Source: Globisporangium splendens
Taxonomy: Eukaryota; Oomycota; Peronosporomycetes; Pythiales; Pythiaceae
Assembly (NCBI GenBank): GCA_006386115.1
Contig: VFIW01000143.1
Coordinates: 1 to 64,000, forward strand
DNA: 64,000 bases
Reading direction: 5' to 3'
Part shown: positions 54,117 to 64,000 of the stretch, in pieces
How positions within the stretch are numbered: position 1 is the stretch's first letter
Layout of the letters: each line of letters begins with the position of its first letter
Notes under the pieces: generated by a model
Told to the model about the DNA's origin: nothing
Database searches by the model: none
The model's input: only the letters and a program-made list of their open reading frames with translations
Made by a program: the position numbers and the translations under genes

Positions 54117-57100
54117 ATGAACCGCGAAAGCTGGGCACCTCCGCAGGACGCGCGCTACGAGGCGAACGCGACGCCGCCGACGCACGCACGTGATGCGTTC
54201 AATGGGCACGAGGCTCACCAGCCAGCGGCAATGGACGGAGCCGCTGGCAGCGAGGAGAACGGCAGCAGACACAACAGCTTCGCCCTGGCGAGAAGCACGC
54301 CGCGGCGGCCACCGCTCCGAGCGCTTCAGACCCAACGGAAGGGCCATCAAGGCGAACCACGCGCGCTGCCGACGCACTTTCTCGGCAGCACGTACGCCAA
54401 CAACTCGTACTTTGCGAAGCGACTGAGCACGGTGATGTGGTGGCTCGCGCTCGTGGACTTCGGCGGCGTGCTCTTGTTCTGGTTGCTGTTCATCAACGAC
54501 CTCCAAAACTCGACCCAAGAAACGGAATGCGTTAAAGACAGTGACGAGATCTGCGCGATCTGCAGCACGCTCATCCTGTATTCGGCGATAGTGTACCACA
54601 TGCTTCCGTGCGTCGTGCTCATTGGTCTCCCCGCCACAGGAATTCGCGCGTGTGCACCCTTCAAGTACCAGGAACGGCGCCAAGAAGAGGGTAACTTGAA
54701 GGTCACGCGCACGTTTTTCCTCAAGTGCTGTGAGGTCGCGAGCTCCGGCATCTTGTTTGTCACCATCGCTGTGATTTTGTTCCTCTGGTACGGTTTAACG
54801 CAAGGACTCTTATTTGCGTGTGAACTTCATCGCATCAAGCTGTATTCGCTTGTGGCCACTCTGGCTTTTGTCGGCGTGATAGTCGAGATCACGTACTTCG
54901 CGCGATTCCGCGAGCACGTGAAGATGCAACTCGGTGCGTTCCGAGAACAAGATCAAGCTGGGAACAAGAGCGCACAAGCCCCACCTAAACGAAGTCTGTG
55001 CAAGTCCGAACTCACGCGCACCGTCAACCACATCCGCAAGCAACTCTACAATGAAACGGAACTCGGTAACCTCCGCGCTATTGAAAACGTGCTCAAGTAT
55101 GCCAAGATTCGACTTGGCGACGACTTTGCAGATGACATGTACCCAATGCCGTCGATAAGTTGCGGTTTCTTTGGCAGTTCCGCCAAGAATCCACTACACA
55201 TCGCAGCACAATTCGGCAATATCTATGTGATGGACCTCCTCATCCGTTCAGGATTCCGCGTCAACAGCTACGACAAATTACTTCGTGCACGGTTCACCAC
55301 AGGTGATTTGTTTTGGCGTTTTGCGCAGTATGTGATCTCCAAGCCCGTGATCGTGCCCGACAAATCGACCTCCATCTTCCGGACAACGCTCGTGACTCCA
55401 CTCCATTGCGCCGTCGCGAGTGGACAAATCAACGCCGTGAGATGGCTTCTCGACCACGGTGCAGACCCAAATGCCAAGTCCAAGTCGTCGTACTGGTCCG
55501 AACGCATCCCACCACTCTTCGTTGCTGAAAGCTCCGAGATCGTGACGATGCTGCTCGAAGCCGGCGCAAACCACCTCGAGATCCCAGATCCCGGACGCAT
55601 GAACACGCTGACCGTGCTGCAACTTGCATACCTGCGCGGCAATATCCCCGTGGCTCGTGAGATCGAAAAGTGGGGTGGCGACGTCGCTCTCACGCCTCTC
55701 CACGAAGCTGCAGCTGCGAATGATGTGTCGGCTGTACGCAAACTGCTGCGTAAAGGCGCCGACCCGAACTGTCTGGGAGAGCACGGCTACTGCGGTCTGT
55801 ACCGCCGAACGCCGCTCCACTGGGCAGCTATCAACGGCGCTGTCGATGCTGTCGAGATACTGCTTGAAGCTTGTGCGGATCCGAACTTCCAGGACAGCCA
55901 AGGAAGGTCGCCGTTGCATTGGGCAGCACGTATGAACCGCGTGGACGTGGTCAAGGTGCTGTTGGAGAAAGGAGCAGATCCACACCTTCGTGACGATGCA
56001 GACATGACCCCGCTGTTGTGTGCGGCAAAGGCGAAGGACGCGTCCGAGTCGCTGTTCGACTGTCTGGTGCAACATGGCGCCGACATCAACGAGCAGCTCC
56101 CGAACGGAGATACGGGGCTGCACCTAGCGATGAAGGACGAGCTCCAGAACACGGCACTGGCGATACTCGCTGCCGGAGGCGACGTGATGCGAACCAACCA
56201 CGACGGGTACCGTCCAGTGGACTGCACGACGTCCACGACGCTGCAGTTCGAGATTAAGCGCGCTGCTGGGAACCGCGACGTGATGATCAGCTACACGCAC
56301 TCGCACAGTGAGTTTGTGCTGAAGCTTCGCGAGAGTCTGGAACGGGCGAATGTCACGACGTGGCTGGATCTGAGTACGTGGTTTTGTCTTTTGTCTTTTT
56401 GTCTTTTTTGCCAGCATCTTTTCGTTACGGCGATGTGTGAGCATGTCTTCTAACCGTGGTCTCTTTACTCGATGCGTGTTTCGTTTTATTTCGTACAGTG
56501 GATCCGAGCGGCATCGGCGGTGGCTCCGTGTGGCGCGAAGAGATCGCGCGCGGCATCAAGAACGCCGCCATGGTCGTGTGCATCCTCACGGAAGACTACA
56601 CGCGATCGGAGTGGTGTCTGAAGGAGCTGGCGTACGCGAAAGAGACGGGGACGCCCATCATGGCGATCTCGACGGAGCACGTTGCCGTCACGGAGGACCT
56701 CCAAGTGTACCTGTACACGCGTCAGATGGTGCCGTTCGAGCCTGCGATCACGAGTGTGATTCAGTCGGATCCCCTAGATATCCGATACACGTACAATGAA
56801 GATCGGTATGTGTCCCAGTTCCGCCTCTTGCTTGATGGCGTCCGTGATGAAATCGAGAAGCAGCGCACAAAGCATGTGGCGATGAGAGGCCACAGACGGC
56901 ACCTGAATCGATCTCACTCGAGTACAACTTACGATGTTATAGGCGTCGGCTGGGATGTGGCGAGCCTTGAAGACAACTTCGTGTTCATCACGCATAACGA
57001 GAAACACCCGAGCTTTGCGCAACGAATTTATGACAGACTCACGGAGAATGGGATCGACTGCGTATTGGATGGTGCGCAATCGTACGAGGACATGGCGGAT

Positions 57101-57505
57101 CGCATCTACGCCGCGAAAGAGGCGATTGCGAGATGCTCGACATTCATCGTCGTTCTCTCGAGCAAGACCGTGTCGAGTGAGACGTTGAAGGACCAACTGG
57201 CGTTCGCTGAAGACAAGGGAAAACCCATCCTGCCGATCATGCTCAACGACATGGAGATCGGACTGGACAAGCACTACACGTTGTCGCGTGGCGAGCTGTT
57301 CCATTTCACACCGGAATTGGGTTTCACTGCGAGTTTCACTAATTTGCTTGTGAGTGTGCAGCAGCATGTGTCCATGATGAGCAACGGTAGTGCCTCGTTT
57401 GCGTACCCTCAACATTCCGGTCGATCGTTGCTGAAAACTTCATCTTTCTACTCGGTGTCATTGTCAATTAAAGGGTCTCAAACAATTGATGAGAACCAGC
57501 GGTGA
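54117..57505 (+). CDS. TM-ankyrin-TIR-TIR protein, gene 4
   Basis: Exons 54117-56373 and 56499-57505 encode 1087 residues, the cleanest copy. Transmembrane segments fall at about 103-125, 150-172, 198-222 and 235-257, with the loop CVKDSDEICAIC. Ankyrin repeats span about 350-690 (NPLHIAAQFGNIYVMDLL, TPLHEAAAANDVSAVRKLL, SPLHWAARMNRVDVVKVLL). TIR1 is at about 719-870 with BB-loop GIGGGSVW and Glu 795 in WCLKEL. TIR2 is at about 911-1035 with Gln 985 in KDQL. The N-terminus and cytosolic tail are unlike the paralogues, while the core is the same. By analogy the TM region would sense or anchor and the TIRs signal; this is inference. Confidence 0.85.
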
Positions 57506-57722
57506 ACAGATATCATATTTTTGGGGCATAGCATGTTCGACAACAGTCACTCTTCAGTACTAGCCGTGATTTGTTCAAGTGGATTTATTTGGCCAACAAA
57601 CTCCATTTAAATATATCATCATGTGTTGGACTAGTGTCATCTCACATCATCGAGGGACTCTACAAGCGTGTACCAGCAACTCTAGTGGGCGTTCTGTGTG
57701 ACGTGGCCCTCAGTCGTACATC
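57506..57722. other. 3' flank of TIR gene 4
   Basis: AT-rich, nothing recognised. Confidence 0.4.
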
Positions 57723-58014
57723 ATGAAGAAAGCGGACATTTCAACGGTGGATGAATTTTTTGAAGAGCTAGAGAGAATTTGTCCCAGCTGAAGTCCAGGT
57801 GCGACTGCGTGATCAATTGCGAACCTTGAATCAGAAGAGTTGCCAAGGATTGTCGAACTATGTCACATATAACGGGATTGCCCGTTGCACGGCGTACACG
57901 TGCGTTGAGGAAGCGCAGGTGAGAGGAAGGGCACAGCGTTACCGCTGTGTCCAAAAAGAAGGAAGGGAGCTTTGCGCGATAACGTGCAAAAAGAGAAGTG
58001 AATTGATATCTTAA
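57723..58014 (+). pseudogene. Degenerate Cys-containing ORF next to repeat R
   Basis: The ATG at 57723 opens MKKADISTVDEFFEELERI, then a one-base shift near 57780 leads to VPAEVQVRLRDQLRTLN and a Cys/His-like segment (IARCTAYTCVEEAQ, QRYRCVQKEGRELCAITC) ending at 58012-58014. The spaced cysteines suggest a small zinc-binding domain, as in transposon-borne FLYWCH or WRKY-like fingers, but this is not certain. It sits directly against repeat R, so both may belong to one DNA transposon family. Confidence 0.4.
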
Positions 58015-58018
58015 GGTT

Positions 58019-58267
58019 TGATGATGATGATAAAGAATCTATTGAACTTAGAGTTTAAGATTCCCGGGGAAGAGAAATGGTGGGTTCTCAGCTATCATAT
58101 CCTGCCGTAACACAAGCATTCTCACACTTGCGTCCAGGTTTTTCGTCATTTTCTAGTTTTTCTGGCATTTGTAGTTTCTTCGTGTGCCATTTTGTAAATG
58201 GCTTTGTTCGTTGTTGTATACGTTTTGGCTGTGCTTTGTCAGCCTCACTTGCACTGGTGAACGTCGC
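58019..58267 (+). repeat. Dispersed repeat R, copy 2
   Basis: Inverted relative to 26164-26408 and about 32 kb away. Shared from TGATGATGATGATAAAGAATC's first bases to GTGAACGTCGC. Flanks differ on both sides. Confidence 0.8.
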
Positions 58268-58721
58268 GCTTCGATGCTTCGATCACGTCTCGAGTCACAG
58301 AGCCGGTAGGCTCTGTTACGGGGGTTTTGTGCTGCGCGGTGTGGTGGCCGCAAACAGCGGGTAATAGTGCGGCGTCCTGGTGAGCGTCGCAGTTGTGCTT
58401 CGTGGCGGATTGACCGCGACATAGGGTCCGCAGTCGTGCTCATAGTGATCGTGCATTCCATTCCTCACCACCCCAGGGCCTCCAAGAAGGAGGAATTCTC
58501 TCCCTGGGATGGGCCGGTCCAAACTGGACCACTGAGGCTGGAACTGGACCGCTTGAGCTCTACTGGGAAAAATGGAGAATGACCAGAGAACTTCTGTTGA
58601 ACTAAGATAGTACCACCTCATGCGGTATGAAGCAGCACAATATGTCAGTGTTTACTGATACTTTACTCATGCTGACAGGAAAATGCATGCACATTTGTGC
58701 TGTGAGGAAAAGCAACAACCA
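58268..58721. other. Spacer with no recognised gene
   Basis: A GC-richer block with two short direct repeats around AACTGGACC (near 58514 and 58544). No coding signal supported. Confidence 0.4.
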
Positions 58722-58893
58722 GCGGGGAAATGATCAAGTTCTTATGTCCCAAGTCGCAGCTCTACTCGACAATGATATCGGTGCCACACCGTCAAAACTA
58801 AGAAACACCTCACTCTCAGCAGTGTTAATGAGACTCAGGGATTCTTAAACTGTATGTGGATCACAAGTTAAATAGAATTACCTTCTCTCTCTC
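58722..58893 (+). mobile_element. 5'-truncated LINE 3' end
   Basis: Encodes NDQVLMSQVAALLDNDIG and LSAVLMRLRDS, the C-terminus of the LINE on the minus strand at 61103. It continues through the same 3' tail (AATTACCTTCTCTCTCTC). Strong 5' truncation is the usual outcome of target-primed reverse transcription. Confidence 0.8.
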
Positions 58894-59981
58894 GAAAAAG
58901 CAATAACCAAACTGGACGGTGTCTTTGTTTCAGATTTTCCAGATAGACTCGGAATCAATCTGAATAAGTCAAAATGGAAAGGGAATTGATCAAACGTTAA
59001 CGCAAAAGCAGCACGCTTCCCTCCTTCGCCTCTGGGTAAACTCTACAGTACTGCAATTTACCATCAAGATGCACACCATTGGTGTGGAAGGAATATTCTC
59101 AATGACAGCGATCAACATAAATGACTTGACCTTGCTGTGCATAAACTTAGTTCATTTTCAAACATGTTTCGTGTACGCCCGCGCCAAATGATGCCATATA
59201 TAATATACGTCGCAAAGTGCCAAGTCGATCGAACAAGCTTTGCTTACTCAGTTTAGGTTGTGTCACCTATAAAGCGTAATTCGCGTGAAATCGACGCAGA
59301 GAAGCTGCAGGGGGCGTGACCAATCAGTGCCACTGACTCATTCTATTTGAAATCTGTGTAGAGGTGAGTGCAGGCAATTTTGTGTCGCCAATTTTTCTGT
59401 TCACATTAAACAGTCGCACTAAAATTCAGTATTGGCATGAGACTCATTTTACATGCAGACTAACTGCGGTGATCAGTGTGCCAGACCTGGGCACTGCCTA
59501 TCAAGTAAAATAGTATAATGGTTGACTGGATGCATCATTCAAGCGCCACATTTGAAACCAATTGCGCAGTGGGAGAGACAATTGGAAATAATTGCTACGG
59601 ATCTCATCGCAAAACTCGAAAATGCATTCCATGCCACGGCGGATCATTTGGCCAACCTTTCGGCGAGCACGTTGCCCACTATTAATGACACGCTCAACCG
59701 TAGTGGTGGCACTAGTGGTGCTCAAAATCGACTAATGAAGGTGTTTAAATGACAAGATTTTGTGCCCGGCGTAGACGAGCAACAGGAAGAACTGTGGGCG
59801 AAGCAAGCGTGTGTTTTTGTATGTCAGTCAGGGCGTCCGTTTTTAGCGGGGTACCGATTGTGGAGCCTTTAGCGGCGCAGTAATGTACGTGTCTTAGTGG
59901 AATTGAATGGAGAGCTCCTTCGTTCAAGCAGCTGATATTTTGTCGTGGCAGCAAATGTGATGTGCGTTTATCGGGTAGCCA
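58894..59981. other. AT-rich region with a weak ORF
   Basis: The only candidate is 59522-59752 (+), encoding PIAQWERQLEIIATDLIAK, about 76 residues with helical character and no known relative. Otherwise nothing supported. Confidence 0.35.
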
Positions 59982-60509
59982 TCACATAATTATGTTTCCC
60001 TGTAGTGCATGTTTAGCAAAGGTATCATATGCATACTCTTCCTCCCGACAGCGTCTGATGCTGATGCGCACGTACTCAGGTTCAAATGAGGCCGGCTGCT
60101 GGCAGCTATGATGGAAAAATCTTTCGAGAACAGGTGCATCTCCATAAACCAATGCTGTCTGGTGGCGGGGGAGGGTAAAGATAACCTTACTTGTTAGGAA
60201 GTTAAGTTGGACTTTCTTCTCTGCCAGAATGGCACGGTCTAAGATTGGTAATCCGAGATCCTGAGCTTGCCGGTTGAGACGACCTTTGATGCGTGCAAGG
60301 GCTTGGAGGAGTTTGGATCGTTGTCGATCGTGTAGTTGAGAGCCTAGCGGATGTAGAGGAGGACAACGCAGTTCACACTGAGGTGTTAAGACGACGACAA
60401 TGGTGGGTCTTTGAGTTGGTGTTTGCGGTTTGTGTGTGTATGTGTGTGTTTGTGAACGAGAAGATGATACTTCTGATAATATTCCATGTCAGGATCGCTC
60501 TGCAGGTGT
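59982..60509 (-). pseudogene. ATG-less open frame, protein-like remnant
   Basis: On the minus strand a frame is open for about 175 codons from 60509 to a TGA at 59982-59984, without a usable ATG near its start. It encodes QRPTIVVVLTPQCELRCPP, RSKLLQALARIKGRLNRQ and EYVRISIRRCREEEYAYD, which read like real protein rather than noise. Short frames upstream on the same strand (61049-60619) may be earlier pieces of the same decayed gene or element. No family recognised. Confidence 0.4.
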
Positions 60510-61046
60510 TGAACCGATGTTTCCTGGTGGAGCCACACACCGTCTTAGTTCTATCACCTTTTGCTCTATTTGCAGGGTTGAGGCCGTAAAATAAACTAAT
60601 CCGGGAAAAGCAAGGGTCTCAGTGTATCTGGCTGCAGTGCAAGCGGTGAGTCATCGAAACGAGCTTGCTGGAGGGCAAACCTTGTGTATCGCTGAAGTAA
60701 TTCCAGTCGAACTGGCAGATCAAGCGTGTACAGAACTCGGGGCAGGGTGCATCAGGCGTGTCCATGCGACGTGATGCTTGGACCATGTCGAGGCTGTGAT
60801 GGGACAGTCGAAGAACAGTCAACAGTAGAGCATCCAAATAGCAACAGCGGTGTGGCCCAGAGTCGAAATGTCAGAAAAGTACCTCATTGGCAGGATTCTC
60901 CACCACATCCGGAAAACGACTTCACAATGTCGTGGTAAGACATAGATCCGCAATTCCTTTAGTTGCTCTGCAAGAAGCGTGACTAACTCGGGGGTCGAGA
61001 CTAATGAACGTCGAAGTGGATGTTGACATAGCTTGGGTCTAGTCGG

Positions 61047-64000
61047 CAAGATGGAGAGAGAGAGAGAAGGTAATTCTATTTAACTTATGGTCTACATACA
61101 GTTTAAGAATTCCTGAGTCTCATTAACACTGCTGACAGGGAGGTGTTTCTTAGTTTTGACGGTGTGGCACCGATATCATTGTCGAGTAGAGCTGCGACTT
61201 GGGACATAAGAACTTGATCATTTCCCCGCGATTCGTCGGTGAGTATCTTCGTACTCTTGGAGTTCATTGCCATGTTGGCGAGAAGATCGGCCATCTTGTT
61301 TTGTTCTCGTTTTGTGTGATTCCAGGAGGTCCACGCAAAGTTGGCGATGATTCGATTTACCCGAACTGCTAGAGGCTGCAACTCAGTCTGGCGTCTTGAG
61401 GAGAACCCGTTCTGGGCTGCGATAATCATTTGGCTGTCTCCGAAGACTTCCAACTTGACTTCATAGTGCTGTAGGCAGTGTGCACTGTATGCCAGGCCAT
61501 CTTTCAGCGCGCTGTATTCGCACCAATTGTCCGTGACTTCTGGTCCCATGTACGCATAGCCGCATGCTTTGAGTTCCCATCGATTGCTGCGTTCGTTCAG
61601 GAGGATGAGTGCCCATCCGCTGTCTCCTGGACCTGGGTTGCCGCATGCACTTCCATCGAAATACAAACGCGCCGTCGTCCATTCTTCCAGTTGGCGCGAC
61701 AAGTCTTGTCTCTCCAGTACGCTGAGCAGTTGGCTCAGGTAGATAGCATTGATCTTTTCTCCTTTGAGCATTCTCATCCGATGAGCCACAGCCCGCACCT
61801 GCATCACGCACGCTGTCCACACTCGCTGGGTACTGTCTTCGATAGTGAGATGTTGCCGTTCATGCACTATTTCCACTCTCGTTCTCCACAGCAATACTGG
61901 GATGCTTGATGTGACGATAAACCAGAGTTTCTGTAGTGCTGTCGAGTGTTCCGGAGTAATGAACCCAAAGTGCTTTTCCAATTCCCGGAGCAAAGATCGT
62001 TGGCCGGCGGGGCTGTGCGGCTCGCAACATGCGGTAAGAAGAGATTGAGTGCTTGCTCCGTCAATGTTCGGCCCATCCGTCTCCCGAGGAAGGCTGTCCA
62101 CACGGCTTGTGCTCGCTTGCAACTCCAGACTATGTGTGAGATAGTTTCTTTTGTCTCCCCACATCCGGCATTGCTTGGGCACGCCGAAGACTCGATCCTT
62201 CCCGGATGGAACAGGTTGAGCTGCATCGTAGAAATCCGGTATGTCGTCCACATCTGATACGGCGTAAGACATCCTCGTTGTTTCCACAGATCTGCTGGTA
62301 GTCGATACTGCACATGGCTGTACCACTGGTCAGTTTTCGCGACTTCGTTGAGCTTGTCTATGAGTCCTCCGAGACCTTGATACAACTTGCTGTGCAGCCT
62401 TCGTGTTCGTGCTCGGTCAGTTGTCTTCTGGATACTGTTTGGGGGAGTACGTTCATGCACCAGCCACGGACAGTGAGTCGTGAGCGGGTGCGGTTTGAAA
62501 GTCCACCCTACAGTTTTTATTTCTTCTTCGATCATTGCCACGTCATGTTGACAGATAGTATCCCCAGCCCAGTCGGTCACTGTCCAGAGAACTCCGTTTG
62601 CTTGCCGTTGCATCTGGATGTAGTCCGTGTGGCTCCCCTCCGATACTGGCACCGCGATGATGGTTCCCATGCCATTACTGATCCACTTGTACTCTCGTTT
62701 TGTGTGTTTCCTGCTCCACGGCTCCTGGTGACTGTTCAACTGGTTGCCTGCATCGATTCCTATCTCCGGTGAGCATAGAATGATGCTGGTTACGAGTTTT
62801 CGCAAGGTGGTCATTCGTTTGAACGTGAGAGTCGCCGTCATGGTTGGTAGCCGCACGGAGAACACTCGCTCTTCTTCCCGTCTCACGTTGAGGCTGGCCA
62901 AATTGCATTCCTTCAGGAAAGGAACCGTTTTGACTGTATACTGCTCGCCTTGACTGTCGATTACCCAGGGGTTGTCGTTCCACTGAAAGGATGGCCAGAA
63001 GGCTCGAGTCTCTTCCGATAGTTGATGAATCGTCTGCTCAGGTTTTCTCCCAAAGTACACACCTACACGTCCGTCTGATCTCCCTCGAGGTCTAGGGTCG
63101 GTAGTAAGGATTCCATTTGCTGCTTCAGATCGTCTTTCCACGCGGGATTGCGTCTCTCTGCCGCCACCAAGTCTTCACAGAGATACTCCCACCCGAGTCG
63201 GTGAATATTGTTCGTCTGGTACAGCCTTGTCTGTGCGTTCTGGCTTCGCTCCTTTGGTGAAATCGCGCAACATCCCCGGTTTTGACTTTTGTCCCGATGA
63301 ACCTGTTCATGCCAATTTTCTGTGTACTTGTCTCGCGGTCGCTGCAGCCACCGAGTTGTCCGCCGCATCGCTTGTCGCTTTATTGCAAGAGGTACTGAAT
63401 AGAGACCTATGCCTCCTTCCTTGACCGGCAAGTAGAGCAGGGAAGGACTCACCTTGTGCCTCGTGCCGTCTGTGCCAAGTGTCGATTTCCACAAAAATTG
63501 CTTTTGTAGATTCACTAGCTGGTCCACAACTTTCGCTGGGGGCTTGATGTAGCCGGCAGTGAACAGAATCGACGGCAGCAAGACCGAATTCAGTAGAAGC
63601 ACTCTCCCCACCACACTGTTGGAGACTTTGGCCGCGATGATCAATCTGGTTCGGAGCTTTTGCAGGCGGTCCTCCCAATTAGCTTGCGTGATGTTCCCGG
63701 TACCTATTTGGATGCCAAGGTACCTCACCGTCTCTCCATGCTTCAGGACCGGAATGCCGCATCTTTGTTCCTGGACTACTGCTGTGTTGAGACAGATGTA
63801 GCTGCTTTTCGTTGGTTGCACGTGCAGACCTGATTGCTGACCGAACTCGGACAGCAGCTGCATCAGTCGAGGCAGCTGTTTCCCTTGTTTCAAAAAGACG
63901 GCGGGTCGTCGACGAAGGTCGAAATGAGATGGGATTCTGCTCCGGATCTGGTCACACGAATTCCTTCCAGATGGGGGTCTTGTTGAACTGCCAGTGCGAG
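61047..64000 (-). mobile_element. Degenerate LINE (non-LTR retrotransposon), runs off the right edge
   Basis: In minus-strand order: RT C-terminal half from the window edge, a connecting region with a CCHC-type zf-RVT finger, RNase H, a stop at 61103 and a pyrimidine-rich 3' tail ending near 61047. Several frameshifts break it. The order RT, zinc finger, RNase H is that of I/Tad1-like LINE groups. Confidence 0.82.
61103..64000 (-). pseudogene. LINE ORF2 remnant: RT, zinc finger, RNase H
   Basis: RT shows the catalytic FVDD (63905-63916), then a one-base deletion shifts the frame. Next comes VFLKQGKQLPRLMQLLSEFG, the thumb region (RYLGIQIGTG, LLNSVLLPSILFTAGY), open to 63063. A second frame (63141-61867) carries the finger CPSNAGCGETKETISHIVWSC. 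A third (62326-61103) carries RNase H: LYFDGSACGNPGPGDSG, VTDNWCEYSALKDGL, VFGDSQMII and MADLLANMA. At least three frame changes mean no functional polyprotein. The 5' part, ORF1 and endonuclease lie outside the window. Confidence 0.82.

Noticed and set aside
60293..60589. 98-codon plus-strand ORF with a hydrophobic stretch
   Set aside because: Contains a TG-repeat translation and lies opposite the more protein-like minus-strand frame.
1..64000. CRISPR arrays, prokaryotic operons, rRNA and tRNA genes
   Set aside because: None found by reading; all repeats are LTRs, LINE pieces, gene duplicates or simple sequence.

Overview
The window is oomycete nuclear DNA, most likely from a Peronosporales-type genome. 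The evidence is short GT-AG introns, compact housekeeping genes, Inr plus FPR core-promoter motifs of the kind described in Phytophthora, and dense chromodomain-type Ty3/gypsy and Ty1/copia retrotransposons. I saw no prokaryotic features, CRISPR arrays, rRNA genes or convincing tRNA genes.

Region 1 (1-26.2 kb) is a nested retrotransposon island. It holds two members of gypsy family A (cut copy A1 at 651-4760; degenerate copy A2 at 15457-22921), one of gypsy family B (8251-14255), and three partial minus-strand copia copies (4761-8245, 14256-15456, 22922-26163). A further minus-strand A element leaves the window at the left edge. Each copia copy has the gypsy B LTR at the same gag site with the same target duplication. 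All three gypsy 3' ends carry a long antisense ORF that begins near the 3' LTR, stops just after the GPY/F module of pol and is rich in coiled coil. It looks like a real extra gene.

Region 2 (26.2-41 kb) is ordinary gene space: a ruined STE11-like kinase next to a repeat, a UDP-glycosyltransferase, an unrecognised Pro/Ala-rich gene, a DHHC palmitoyltransferase, the dolichyl-phosphate glucosyltransferase ALG5, a lysine-rich nuclear-type protein, a PHOSPHO-type HAD phosphatase and acetoacetyl-CoA synthetase. The members act in separate pathways and show no operon-like logic.

Region 3 (41-57.5 kb) is the most striking part: four paralogous genes, one on the minus strand and three on the plus strand. 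Each encodes a membrane protein with about four transmembrane segments, an ankyrin array and a TIR domain, followed by a second TIR domain that gene 3 has lost by frameshift. The first TIR keeps the WCLKEL glutamate used by NAD-cleaving TIRs; the second has glutamine there. The ankyrin-TIR1 core is almost identical between copies while the N-terminal membrane region differs, which suggests homogenisation of a signalling core under diversified sensor ends.

Region 4 (57.5-64 kb) is repeat-derived: a degenerate Cys-containing ORF beside an inverted copy of the repeat at 26.2 kb, a short 5'-truncated LINE copy, an ATG-less open frame, and a long degenerate minus-strand LINE with RT, zinc knuckle and RNase H. 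Exon boundaries and domain limits are read by eye; no alignment or expression data were available.
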